A stretch of DNA of 64,000 nucleotides from Levilactobacillus bambusae (GTDB lineage Bacteria > Bacillota > Bacilli > Lactobacillales > Lactobacillaceae), in NCBI RefSeq assembly GCF_003124125.1, contig NZ_QCXQ01000002.1:658645-722644 (forward strand). The letters run 5' to 3'. A program made the translations under genes and the position numbers. The notes beneath the pieces are model-generated. The model did not search any database and was not told the DNA's origin. It was given only the letters and a program-made list of their open reading frames with translations. Shown here piece by piece: positions 43,790-51,720 of this stretch. Numbering within the stretch: position 1 is the first letter of the stretch; each line of letters begins with the position of its first letter.

Positions 43790-45184
43790 TTAAGCCGGTT
43801 GACCCGGATCATAGGCAATTGATGAGAACTTGTTATAGGATTTAACGAAGAGCAGCTTAACGGTTCCCCGGGCCCCGGACCGGTTCTTTTCAATAATGAC
43901 TTCAACGGGACCCACGTTTTCGTCGCCTTCATCCTGCTGAGGCGTGCTGCCTCCGCCGTCTTCGTCATCGCCATCACGTTCGTAATAGTCATCCCGATAA
44001 AGGAAGGCCACGATATCCGCATCTTGTTCAATGGATCCAGATTCCCGGATATCCGATAGGACGGGCCGCTTATCCTGACGTTGTTCCACTCCCCGGGACA
44101 GTTGGGAAAGCGCAATTACGGGAACGTGCAGTTCCTTAGCGAGCTTTTTTAACTGCCGGGAAATGTCAGACACTTCCTGCTGCCGGTTTTCCTTATTATT
44201 ACCTTCAATTAATTGAAGATAATCGATAATGACCAGACCTAGGTTGCCCGTTTCCTTTGCCAATCGCCGGCACTTAGCCCGAATTTCGGTAATTTTATTT
44301 CCAGCCGTATCATCAATGTACACACTCGCTTGACTAAGGCTTCCCATGGCAACCATGAGGTTATTCCACTCTTCTTGGTTAAGCTGACCCGTTCTTAAGT
44401 GATTGGCATCAATGGAGCCTTCTGAACACAGCATCCGATCGACCAAGGACTCTGCGGACATTTCCAGACTAAAAATTGCCACCGTCGTATCCGTCTTGGT
44501 CCCCACATTTTGAGCGATATTTAGTGCAAACGCGGTCTTACCCACCCCGGGCCGGGCCGCTAGAATGACTAATTCATCGTCGTGAAAACCGGTGGTCATT
44601 TTATCTAACTCAGGGTAGCCCGTGGCCAAACCCGTGACAACATCGTCGTTTTGAGACAGCTGATCAATTTCAGCTAAGGCGGAGCTTAGGGCTTCTTGGA
44701 TGTTAATAAACCCTGATTGACTGCGACTTTGTGCCACGTTCATCACGTCGCGTTCGGCACCATCCAACATGTCTTCCACGGAGTCCTCTCCCGTATAAGC
44801 CGTTGTGACGATGTTAGTGGCCGTTTGAATTAACCGCCGCCGAACCGACATATCCTGCACAATTTTAGCGTAGTAAACGATGTTGGCCGCCGTTGGGACG
44901 GACGTTGCTAACTCACCAATGTAGGCAATTCCACCCACGTCATCTAGCTGATTTCGCTGGGTTAACTGGTTGGTTACCGTCACGGCATCAATCGCTTCAT
45001 CCTGATTATTTAAGTCCATCATGACTTGGAAGATAATCTGGTGGGCGCGCCGGTAAAAATCATCCGGCTCCAAAATTTCCATGGCATCCACAATCGCTTC
45101 AGCGTTCAAAAAAATAGCCCCTAAAACGGCCTTTTCGGCGTCCAGGTTCTGTGGTGGGGTCTGATCAATTGGGACGTTATCCAA
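43790..45184 (-). CDS. dnaB: Replicative DNA helicase DnaB (DnaC of Bacillus)
   Basis: A 464-residue hexameric helicase. The N-terminal domain (PPQNLDAEKAVLGAIFL) is followed by a linker and the RecA-like domain with Walker A ARPGVGKTAFAL (about residue 205), Walker B LVIIDYLQLI and the SQLSRGVEQR loop. An acidic Gly/Asp/Glu insert (DGDDEDGGGSTPQQDEGDENVG) near residue 415 is somewhat unusual. It unwinds DNA at the fork. Downstream of rplI and gdpP in the usual order. Confidence 0.97.
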   Translation of the reverse strand: MDNVPIDQTPPQNLDAEKAVLGAIFLNAEAIVDAMEILEPDDFYRRAHQIIFQVMMDLNNQDEAIDAVTVTNQLTQRNQLDDVGGIAYIGELATSVPTAANIVYYAKIVQDMSVRRRLIQTATNIVTTAYTGEDSVEDMLDGAERDVMNVAQSRSQSGFINIQEALSSALAEIDQLSQNDDVVTGLATGYPELDKMTTGFHDDELVILAARPGVGKTAFALNIAQNVGTKTDTTVAIFSLEMSAESLVDRMLCSEGSIDANHLRTGQLNQEEWNNLMVAMGSLSQASVYIDDTAGNKITEIRAKCRRLAKETGNLGLVIIDYLQLIEGNNKENRQQEVSDISRQLKKLAKELHVPVIALSQLSRGVEQRQDKRPVLSDIRESGSIEQDADIVAFLYRDDYYERDGDDEDGGGSTPQQDEGDENVGPVEVIIEKNRSGARGTVKLLFVKSYNKFSSIAYDPGQPA

Positions 45185-45274
45185 TTGGAAGTCCCTCCTT
45201 TCATCTCATTGAATATTAGGTCTATTCTAACAGAAATTGATCCCCTCGAATACTAATTTTAGGCAGGCAAATGA

Positions 45275-45360
45275 AATAAGGGTGGTAACCAAATCCGATC
45301 AAAATCGAATCCGGTCACCACCCTTACTAACACGGCCTGAACGTCTTATGCTCCTGCCTA
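45275..45360. repeat. Interspersed hairpin repeat, family A (reverse)
   Basis: Reverse copy between dnaB and rplI. The outer stem pairs AAGGGTGGT with ACCACCCTT around CCGATCAAAATCGAA, and the right side carries GGCCTGAACGTCTTATGC and TCCTGCC. It probably ends the rplI transcript. Confidence 0.8.
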
Positions 45361-45361
45361 A

Positions 45362-45817
45362 TTATCCCTGTTCAATCACGTGGACCCGAATCTTAGCCGT
45401 CACGTCCTTGTGGAGTTTGACGGGAACGTTCGTGTAACCGAGTGACCGAATGGGTTGTGGCAGTTCAATTTTGTGTTTATCAAGCTTTAAGCCAAACTGT
45501 TTATTAAGTGCCGTTGCAATCTGCTTTGATGGGATGGAACCGAATAACCGGCTGTCTGTGCCCGCTTTAGCTTGGATTTGAACGACCGTTTTATCGTCCT
45601 CTAACTTAGTCTTTAATGCTTCCGCATCGGCTAATTCTTCGGCTTCTTCACGTGCCTCTGCCCGTTGTTGACCCTTTAGTTGACTCATGGCTTTCGCATC
45701 AGCGGCCTTAGCAAGGCCCTTTTTAATTAAGAAGTTTTGGGCGTATCCATCGGGCACGTTCTTGACTTCGCCCCGTTTGCCCTTACCACGAACATCCTGC
45801 GTAAAAATTACTTTCAC
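45362..45817 (-). CDS. rplI: 50S ribosomal protein L9
   Basis: A 151-residue L9 with the N-terminal rRNA-binding domain ([30 protein letters not shown], typical), a long connecting helix rich in Ala/Glu/Lys, and the C-terminal domain ([14 protein letters not shown]). Lies after gdpP as in other Firmicutes. Confidence 0.97.
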   Translation of the reverse strand: MKVIFTQDVRGKGKRGEVKNVPDGYAQNFLIKKGLAKAADAKAMSQLKGQQRAEAREEAEELADAEALKTKLEDDKTVVQIQAKAGTDSRLFGSIPSKQIATALNKQFGLKLDKHKIELPQPIRSLGYTNVPVKLHKDVTAKIRVHVIEQG

Positions 45818-45879
45818 TGTGAGTCACTCCTCGCTAATTTCTACCCTCTATCCTACCCTAGATTCGGGTGGGTTTCAAA

Positions 45880-47904
45880 CTAATCCGCAGAGGGTTCGCT
45901 AGGTTCATCACCGTCCTGCTTGGCAATTTCATCCAGCAGCTGCTGTTTGACTTCACCAACGGTTTGGCCCTCAATTTGGGTGGCCGCATTCGACAGGTGG
46001 CCGCCACCGCCCATAGCTTCCATCACTAATTGGACGTTGACATCACCAGTACTTCTGGCGCTAATTCCGATCTTACCGTCGTTTCGTTTAGTAATGACAA
46101 ACGACGCATCCACGCCGGACATCCCCAGTAAGCTGTCCGCCGCCTGAGCTGCCGTAACGTTATCGTACGTTTTATCTTCTTCCCCGGTAATCAACGCCAT
46201 ATTTTGGTTAATAAACTCAACTAACCCGATTAAATGGTTGCGCTGAAGGAAACTGTCCACGTTTTCCTTCATAAACTGCTGCATTTCTTCTGGATCGGCA
46301 CCCGCAGACCGCAAGTAACTTGCCGCATCAAACGTCCGGGTCCCGGTCCGCAGTGAAAATTCTTTGGTATCAATTGTGATTCCCGTCAGCATAGCCGTTG
46401 CTTCAATTCGCGTAATGGGCTCGCTTTGGGACTGGTATTCAAACATTTCCGTAATGAGTTCACAGGTTGAACTGGCGTAGGGTTCGATGTAAACCAGAAT
46501 TGGATTTTCAGGGAACTCCTCACCGCGCCGGTGGTGGTCAATGATCATCACCCGGTTTTCCAGCCGCTTATAGAGCTCTGGTGACATGGAAAGGGATGGT
46601 TTAGAGTGGTCCACCATAATGAGCAGACTCTGATCCGTCGCCTTTTCTAAGGCCTCAGCGGGCGTAATAATGGCGTCCCGGATTTCGGGATCGTCCTTCA
46701 CCGCATCCAGCAACCGCTGAATATCGGAGTGGAGATTCTCACTATCGAGGACAATCCAACACTGCTTATGGTTCATTTGGGCAATCCGTCGAATCCCCAA
46801 GCAGGCACCTACGGCATCCATATCAGGCCGAACGTGGCCCATAACAAAGACCTGGTCGGAATCGTTCATCAATTCCTGAAGCGCCTGGGAGATCATCCGG
46901 GCCCGGACCCGCGTCCGTTTTTCCATCGGATTCGTTCGTCCACCGTAGAACCGGGCTTCCCCGTCCTGCGATTTGACCACAACTTGGTCTCCCCCGCGCC
47001 CTAGAGCGAGGTCTAGGTTACTCTGGGCCAGATCAGCTAACGTATTGAGATCGGGATCCCCGTATGCGATCCCAACGCTCAGCGTTAACGGGAAATTTTG
47101 TTTCGACGTGGTTTCCCGGATCGCATCCAAGATTTTAAACTTGTCGCTTTCAATGGCTCTTAGTGACCGAGCGTAGGCAATCAAGAAGTAATGGTCGTCG
47201 TCCAGGCGCTTAATGTACATATCAAACCGTTGGGCCCACGTTGATAACTCATTCGTCACGTAGTTTCTGAGGTTAGAAATGTCCTTATCCGTCATGGACT
47301 GGGTAATTTCATCATAGTTATCCAAGAAAACCTGACCAATGGCCACTTTTTCAGCATCGTACTGCTCCTGAATGAGTTGGTAGTGGGTCACGTCCATTAG
47401 ATAAACGGTATGCTGTTCCGGTTGAACCAACAGGGAAAACCGGTAACTGCGCCAGCGAACGTTGACGGGCCGATCATCATCTCTGTGGGCCTTAATCAGT
47501 TCCGTTAATTCCGGGTCTAAATCTGATAGGCGGCGTCCCAACACCTCAGTATCGCCAAAGTACCGCTGAAGGTAGGGATTTACCCAGTCAATCACGTGAT
47601 CGTCGCTTAGCACCATGACGCCCAGTGGCATGTGAAGAAGCGCCGCCTGTTCGCCGTGCCGCACGTAAAAGGATAGGTCGGTAATGTACTGATTAGTATC
47701 GGCGCTAATCGCCGCCATCATGTTGAAGATGACGACCATTGCAACGCCCACAACAATGAGCACCCCTAGCCCAAAAATCCAGTTCACCACAAAGGCCAGG
47801 ACAATGCCTAAAATCGCCAGAACTGAATTGAAGGCCGCGATCCACCGCAGCCGTTTATTCCTTAAAAACTCTGGAATCGTTTCTCTCGAAAAGAATCTTT
47901 TCAT
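45880..47904 (-). CDS. gdpP: GdpP, cyclic di-AMP phosphodiesterase
   Basis: A 674-residue protein. Two N-terminal membrane segments precede a PAS domain and a degenerate GGDEF domain (LTLSVGIAYGDPDLNTLADLAQSNLDLALGRGGDQV). The DHH/DHHA1 phosphodiesterase follows, with GHVRPDMDAVGA, MVDHS and MIIDHHRRGE. It lowers c-di-AMP and so affects potassium uptake, osmotic balance and beta-lactam tolerance. Located upstream of rplI and dnaB, the usual arrangement. Confidence 0.96.
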   Translation of the reverse strand: MKRFFSRETIPEFLRNKRLRWIAAFNSVLAILGIVLAFVVNWIFGLGVLIVVGVAMVVIFNMMAAISADTNQYITDLSFYVRHGEQAALLHMPLGVMVLSDDHVIDWVNPYLQRYFGDTEVLGRRLSDLDPELTELIKAHRDDDRPVNVRWRSYRFSLLVQPEQHTVYLMDVTHYQLIQEQYDAEKVAIGQVFLDNYDEITQSMTDKDISNLRNYVTNELSTWAQRFDMYIKRLDDDHYFLIAYARSLRAIESDKFKILDAIRETTSKQNFPLTLSVGIAYGDPDLNTLADLAQSNLDLALGRGGDQVVVKSQDGEARFYGGRTNPMEKRTRVRARMISQALQELMNDSDQVFVMGHVRPDMDAVGACLGIRRIAQMNHKQCWIVLDSENLHSDIQRLLDAVKDDPEIRDAIITPAEALEKATDQSLLIMVDHSKPSLSMSPELYKRLENRVMIIDHHRRGEEFPENPILVYIEPYASSTCELITEMFEYQSQSEPITRIEATAMLTGITIDTKEFSLRTGTRTFDAASYLRSAGADPEEMQQFMKENVDSFLQRNHLIGLVEFINQNMALITGEEDKTYDNVTAAQAADSLLGMSGVDASFVITKRNDGKIGISARSTGDVNVQLVMEAMGGGGHLSNAATQIEGQTVGEVKQQLLDEIAKQDGDEPSEPSAD

Positions 47905-48079
47905 TTTAATGCCTCATCTGACTTTCACGACTTAAATTTCGTTCAATCATGAAGATAGTCTACTAGTGTTATTTTAGCACACCTAGCGGGAATCCGCTTC
48001 TGATGACCAGCCGGTGAATTTCCCCCGCTCCCCCCGCCTAAATCTGCTATGATAGAAGCCATTAATGGAGGTTTCAATC

Positions 48080-48943
48080 ATGAAAAAACTAAAGGAACGC
48101 CTTGATGCGTTCAGTGACGCCATCATCGCAATTATTATCACAATTATGGTATTAGAGCTCCCCGTGACCGTCCATAACGGCAACGTTAATTTCGTCCAGC
48201 TCTTTCAATCAATTGGGATTTACATCGTCAGTTTCTGTTTCGTTGCGGACTTATGGTACCAGCATGCCATCGCCTTTGACGCCGTGGATGAGGTCCCAAA
48301 CAAAATTGTGATTAAAGATCTGATCTTCCTACTGCTTCTTTCATTAACCCCAACGTTAACCCGCCTAATGACGCAGGATACGGTTCGGCAAACGGTCATG
48401 TTATATGGTACCCTCTACCTTCTGATCGAGGGAGTATTCCGGTCGCTCGCCCAAGATCTGGTTCACCTCAAGTTTACGGATAAGGCGAACATGAAAAAAA
48501 TGTACCAATCGATTTATGGCAACCGTGACATGGGCCGAATGTTTGGCATGATCTTAACCATTATCGTTCTAGCTTACTTTTATCCCAAAATCGCCCTTGT
48601 CTTTTTCTTAATTATTCCCATCCGGTCCTTCTTCACCAACGCCTTAAATAGCGAGGAAATGCAGGATCTTTCACAGATGCCAATTGAAGGTCAGAAAAGC
48701 TTCGATCAAATGTCTGGCGCAGACAAACGCAAGTACAGCCAAATGATTCGCCGCTACATTCAGCGGGTTCACCGCATTGGTCACGACCAAGAAAAGCAGC
48801 AGGCCGCCTGGAATGAATTTGCCAAACGGGCCCAACAGGAATTCAACATCTCGGAATCCCAATCCAACGCTTGGTTTCGACAGTACCAAAAATACCGGCA
48901 GCCCAATCAGCGTAATCGGTCTTCCCGTCACTCCCAAAGCTAG
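48080..48943 (+). CDS. TMEM175-family potassium channel
   Basis: A 287-residue membrane protein. The signature RLDAFSDAIIAIIITIMVLEL at the N terminus matches the RxxxFSD motif of the TMEM175/DUF1211 family, which forms leak-type K+ channels. Six membrane segments are followed by a long, basic helical cytoplasmic tail (about 185-287). ATG 48080 is chosen after GGAGG. It is divergent from gdpP; since c-di-AMP controls potassium, the neighbourhood may be functional. Confidence 0.85.
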   Translation: MKKLKERLDAFSDAIIAIIITIMVLELPVTVHNGNVNFVQLFQSIGIYIVSFCFVADLWYQHAIAFDAVDEVPNKIVIKDLIFLLLLSLTPTLTRLMTQDTVRQTVMLYGTLYLLIEGVFRSLAQDLVHLKFTDKANMKKMYQSIYGNRDMGRMFGMILTIIVLAYFYPKIALVFFLIIPIRSFFTNALNSEEMQDLSQMPIEGQKSFDQMSGADKRKYSQMIRRYIQRVHRIGHDQEKQQAAWNEFAKRAQQEFNISESQSNAWFRQYQKYRQPNQRNRSSRHSQS

Positions 48944-48992
48944 GCCAATCTGACAGCATGTCACCCCTTGACAACTGAATTACAGGCTCTAC

Positions 48993-49040
48993 GGCGGTCC
49001 GATCCCTTCCGAATATCTTCGGGTGGATCGGACCGCCTTT
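48993..49040 (+). terminator. Terminator after the TMEM175 gene
   Basis: GGCGGTCCGATCC pairs perfectly with GGATCGGACCGCC, followed by TTTT. Confidence 0.88.
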
Positions 49041-49052
49041 TGTCGATGGCAT

Positions 49053-49157
49053 AAAAAGACTGGGTCATTAGGTCCGCTTCGCTAAAAAATGTGTCTCTTG
49101 CAACATGGTCCGAAAGTATCCTTAACAGGATGCTTTCGGACCAGTAGTTACAGGACA
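49053..49157. repeat. Interspersed repeat, family B
   Basis: Matches the left part of the repeat at 23329: GGTCCGCTTCGCT, TCTTGCAACATGG, CCGAAAG, ATCCTTAACAGGATG, CTTTCGGACC, GTAGTTACAGGAC. The internal stem pairs GGTCCGAAAG with CTTTCGGACC. Confidence 0.75.
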
Positions 49158-49202
49158 GGGTGTGGAACTTCTCGCTTACTTTCGAGGATTAACGGTGCTC
49201 AC

Positions 49203-49236
49203 AAAAAAAGGGACCCGGATTTTCATCCGAATCCCT
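49203..49236 (-). terminator. Terminator of the rpsF-ssb-rpsR operon
   Basis: AGGGATTCGGAT pairs with ATCCGGGTCCCT on the minus strand with two mismatches, followed by seven T. Confidence 0.85.
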
Positions 49237-49251
49237 CACCGAAACTAAAGA

Positions 49252-49488
49252 CTAGTCTTCAGTAACGAATGGCATTAAGCCCATGATACGTGAACGCTTG
49301 ATAGCGATCGTTAACTTACGTTGGTTCTTAGCGCTAGTGCCCGTAACACGACGAGGTAAAATCTTACCACGTTCTGAAACGAACCGCTTTAATAAGTCAG
49401 TATCTTTGTAATCGATGTAATCGATGTGGTTGGCTGCAATAAAGTCAACCTTACGACGGCGACGGCCGCCACGACGTTGGTTAGCCAT
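49252..49488 (-). CDS. rpsR: 30S ribosomal protein S18
   Basis: A 78-residue S18 ([37 protein letters not shown] pattern, without the leading Cys). It is a basic protein of the 30S platform that pairs with S6. Last gene of the rpsF-ssb-rpsR operon. Confidence 0.97.
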   Translation of the reverse strand: MANQRRGGRRRRKVDFIAANHIDYIDYKDTDLLKRFVSERGKILPRRVTGTSAKNQRKLTIAIKRSRIMGLMPFVTED

Positions 49489-49509
49489 AGTTGTCCCTCC
49501 TCAGATTAA

Positions 49510-50073
49510 TTAGAATGGTAAATCATCATCAGAGATATCAATCTGGTCACCAGAGTTAGCAAATGGATCGGCTGGGGCATTCCCACCGTTATTGTTGCTT
49601 GGTGCGGAATTTCCACCGCGGTTACCGCCATTATTGCTGCCTCCAGCAAATGGATTTACGTCTCCTTGAGGAGCGTTGTAGTTATTGTTGTTATTGGTAT
49701 TACCACCATTATTGTTACCATAGTTGCCGTTATTTCCAGAGTTGGAATTAGCGGACCGGGGTTCCAAGAATGACCAGTTATCAACCACAACTTCAGTGAC
49801 GTATACGCGCTGACCCTGTTGGTTTTCGTAGTTCCGGGTTTGGAGCCGGCCTTCGAGTCCAACGAGGGATCCCTTATGCATGTAGTTTGCAAAGGTTTCC
49901 GCTGGTTTACGCCAAATAACACAACTGATGAAGTCAGCTCCGCGTTCACCGCTTGAGTTGGTGAAACGCTGATCGACGGCTAACGTAAATGTTGCTACGG
50001 CAGCACCGCTTTGTGTGTATCGCAATTCCACATCCCGCGTAAGGCGTCCAGTAAGTACGACTCGGTTGATCAT
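49510..50073 (-). CDS. ssb: Single-stranded DNA-binding protein
   Basis: A 187-residue SSB. The OB fold ([20 protein letters not shown]) covers about residues 1-110. A long Gly/Asn-rich disordered linker follows, and it ends in the conserved acidic tip DISDDDLPF, which recruits replication and repair proteins. Lies between rpsF and rpsR as in other Firmicutes. Confidence 0.97.
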   Translation of the reverse strand: MINRVVLTGRLTRDVELRYTQSGAAVATFTLAVDQRFTNSSGERGADFISCVIWRKPAETFANYMHKGSLVGLEGRLQTRNYENQQGQRVYVTEVVVDNWSFLEPRSANSNSGNNGNYGNNNGGNTNNNNNYNAPQGDVNPFAGGSNNGGNRGGNSAPSNNNGGNAPADPFANSGDQIDISDDDLPF

Positions 50074-50109
50074 AGCTGAAATCTCCTCTCAATTAAAACA
50101 GTTTAGTGA

Positions 50110-50412
50110 TTAGTTTTTGTCATCGCGCTTAACGATCATGTGACGTAAAATGCCATCATTGATCTTTGAAAGACGGTCAAATTCGTTTAGGGCTTCATCG
50201 TTAGATGCAGTCACATTAGTAATGTGGTATACACCTTCGTTGTAGCCTCCAATTTCGTAAGCAAACTTACGCTTAGACCAGTCTTTGGAATCAACAATTG
50301 TTGCACCATTGTCAGACAAGATCTTGTCAAAACGGTCGATCAAGGCCGTCTTGTCGTCATCGTTTAAGTCTGGACGAACGATGTAAGTAATTTCGTAATT
50401 AGTCGTTTCCAT
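50110..50412 (-). CDS. rpsF: 30S ribosomal protein S6
   Basis: A 100-residue S6 ([41 protein letters not shown]). Binds S18 in the 30S subunit. The AAGGAGG site lies in a leader that can fold to hide it (see the leader feature). First gene of the operon. Confidence 0.97.
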   Translation of the reverse strand: METTNYEITYIVRPDLNDDDKTALIDRFDKILSDNGATIVDSKDWSKRKFAYEIGGYNEGVYHITNVTASNDEALNEFDRLSKINDGILRHMIVKRDDKN

Positions 50413-50510
50413 GAATGTTACACCTCCTTATGGACTTTAGGCTCCCTCCCAATGAAGGGAGCAAGGAGAGTTATCTATCAAATGATAGATACTCACGAAT
50501 TAATAGTATA
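50413..50510 (-). promoter_or_regulatory. Structured leader and promoter of rpsF
   Basis: On the minus strand a TATACT -10 box (50505-50510) precedes the leader. It first forms a small hairpin ATCTATCA/TGATAGAT. Then GCTCCCT pairs with AGGGAGC (50441-50447 with 50456-50462), and CTCCTT, part of the Shine-Dalgarno sequence (50424-50429), pairs with AAGGAG (50463-50468). Feedback by S6:S18 on such leaders is known in many bacteria; whether this one has the known motif is not certain. Confidence 0.5.
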
Positions 50511-50604
50511 GCAGAATATTAAGGTTAAGGCAAGGCCGTCTTGGGATGTTAGAATTGCGATCTATCATATAGGTTCGCACCGAATCCCTAATTTGACGAA
50601 AAAA

Positions 50605-50650
50605 ACGCAAAAAAAAGCAATCAGCTCCCCCCGGACACTGATTGCTTTTA
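50605..50650 (-). terminator. Terminator of the tetR gene
   Basis: AAAGCAATCAG pairs with CTGATTGCTTT; a long A-rich stretch on the left gives a T run on the minus strand. The rest of the 50413-50990 gap (rpsF promoter to tetR) contains nothing else that I recognise. Confidence 0.75.
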
Positions 50651-50990
50651 CGCCGTAAATTGGTTTGCCATTTGATTCCCGCTCAGGAATCAAAGTAACG
50701 TTAAGATACGATTAAGAGGTTAAGAAATTAAGATTAAATTATCAATTACGATAATTACCCAACCACGGCTTGATAATAGGACATGGGAATTTGAGTAGAA
50801 ACAGTGAACAACTCCATCTACAAGTATTATATTAACAAATATTTGCAGGGTCGCTGAACACTTCAGCCGTTCGTTGTCCAATTTTCACGAACGTTTTTCT
50901 AACATAGTGTTCTTTTTACGTGAACAATACAAAACACTGTGACAAGTTTCACTGAACATTTATGTGCATTTATGTCCAGTTCACCCTTGT

Positions 50991-51578
50991 TTACGCCTTC
51001 TGCATATCGGAAATAATCCGCCGGAGCATCTTTGTTTCGCTTATTGCTAGCTCTTCTGGCGTATGCCGGCGTTCCTTAGGCATTAAAAGCCAATAGTAAA
51101 TCGCATTATAAATTCCGCCAACGTAAAATTGTAAATAGAAATCATCTTCGGTAACTTCGCGGTGAATCTGACGACCGACGAATGACGCACAGGACGCCCC
51201 GAGCACCGTTGTAAACTTTTGCCGGAACATCATGGACCCGTGCATCCCCATGAACGCTGCATATAACGACTCATGAAGTAAAATATACCGGTGCATTTTG
51301 AGCAGTGGTGTAAAGGGTTCGTTCGGACTAAACGCCCGAAAATCCAGGTAGCGCCAGTCGTTTAATATTGATTCCATCCCGCCAAGCGCAATTTCTTCCA
51401 GATACCGATACAAGCCATCAATATCGGAAAAATAAGTGTAGAAGGTAGTTCGCGAGATATGCGCGGAATCACAAATTTTACGAACCGTAATTTGACTGGC
51501 ATCCATTTGCTGTAACAGAGTTGAAAACGCTGTTTGAATCTTCTGTTCCGTATCTGTATTCAAGTTCAAGCACCCCAA
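50991..51578 (-). CDS. TetR-family transcriptional regulator
   Basis: A 195-residue protein with helix-turn-helix (ASQITVRKICDSAHISRTTFYTYFSDIDGLYRYLEE, about 28-62) and a C-terminal domain of the TetR_C_8 (DhaS-like) type (YDS/FMGMHGSMMFRQKF, then YAIYYWLL-like ending NAIYYWLLMPKERRHTPEELA). It lies alone between gyrA and rpsF, with its own terminator. The target is unknown. Confidence 0.82.
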   Translation of the reverse strand: MGCLNLNTDTEQKIQTAFSTLLQQMDASQITVRKICDSAHISRTTFYTYFSDIDGLYRYLEEIALGGMESILNDWRYLDFRAFSPNEPFTPLLKMHRYILLHESLYAAFMGMHGSMMFRQKFTTVLGASCASFVGRQIHREVTEDDFYLQFYVGGIYNAIYYWLLMPKERRHTPEELAISETKMLRRIISDMQKA

Positions 51579-51666
51579 GTTCTATAACCAAATTGGTCGT
51601 TCAAGATAGCGTTCTGACGCCTAGACTTGTTCCCTCTTAATCTCTAACAACAGAGCTTACCAAATT

Positions 51667-51712
51667 AAAATGGGAACGTCTACAAGTTTTTCACCTGCAG
51701 CGTTCCCATTGA
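51667..51712 (-). terminator. Terminator of gyrA
   Basis: AATGGGAACG pairs with CGTTCCCATT and is followed on the minus strand by TTTAATTT. It lies just past the gyrA stop. Confidence 0.8.
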
Positions 51713-51720
51713 GTCATTCT

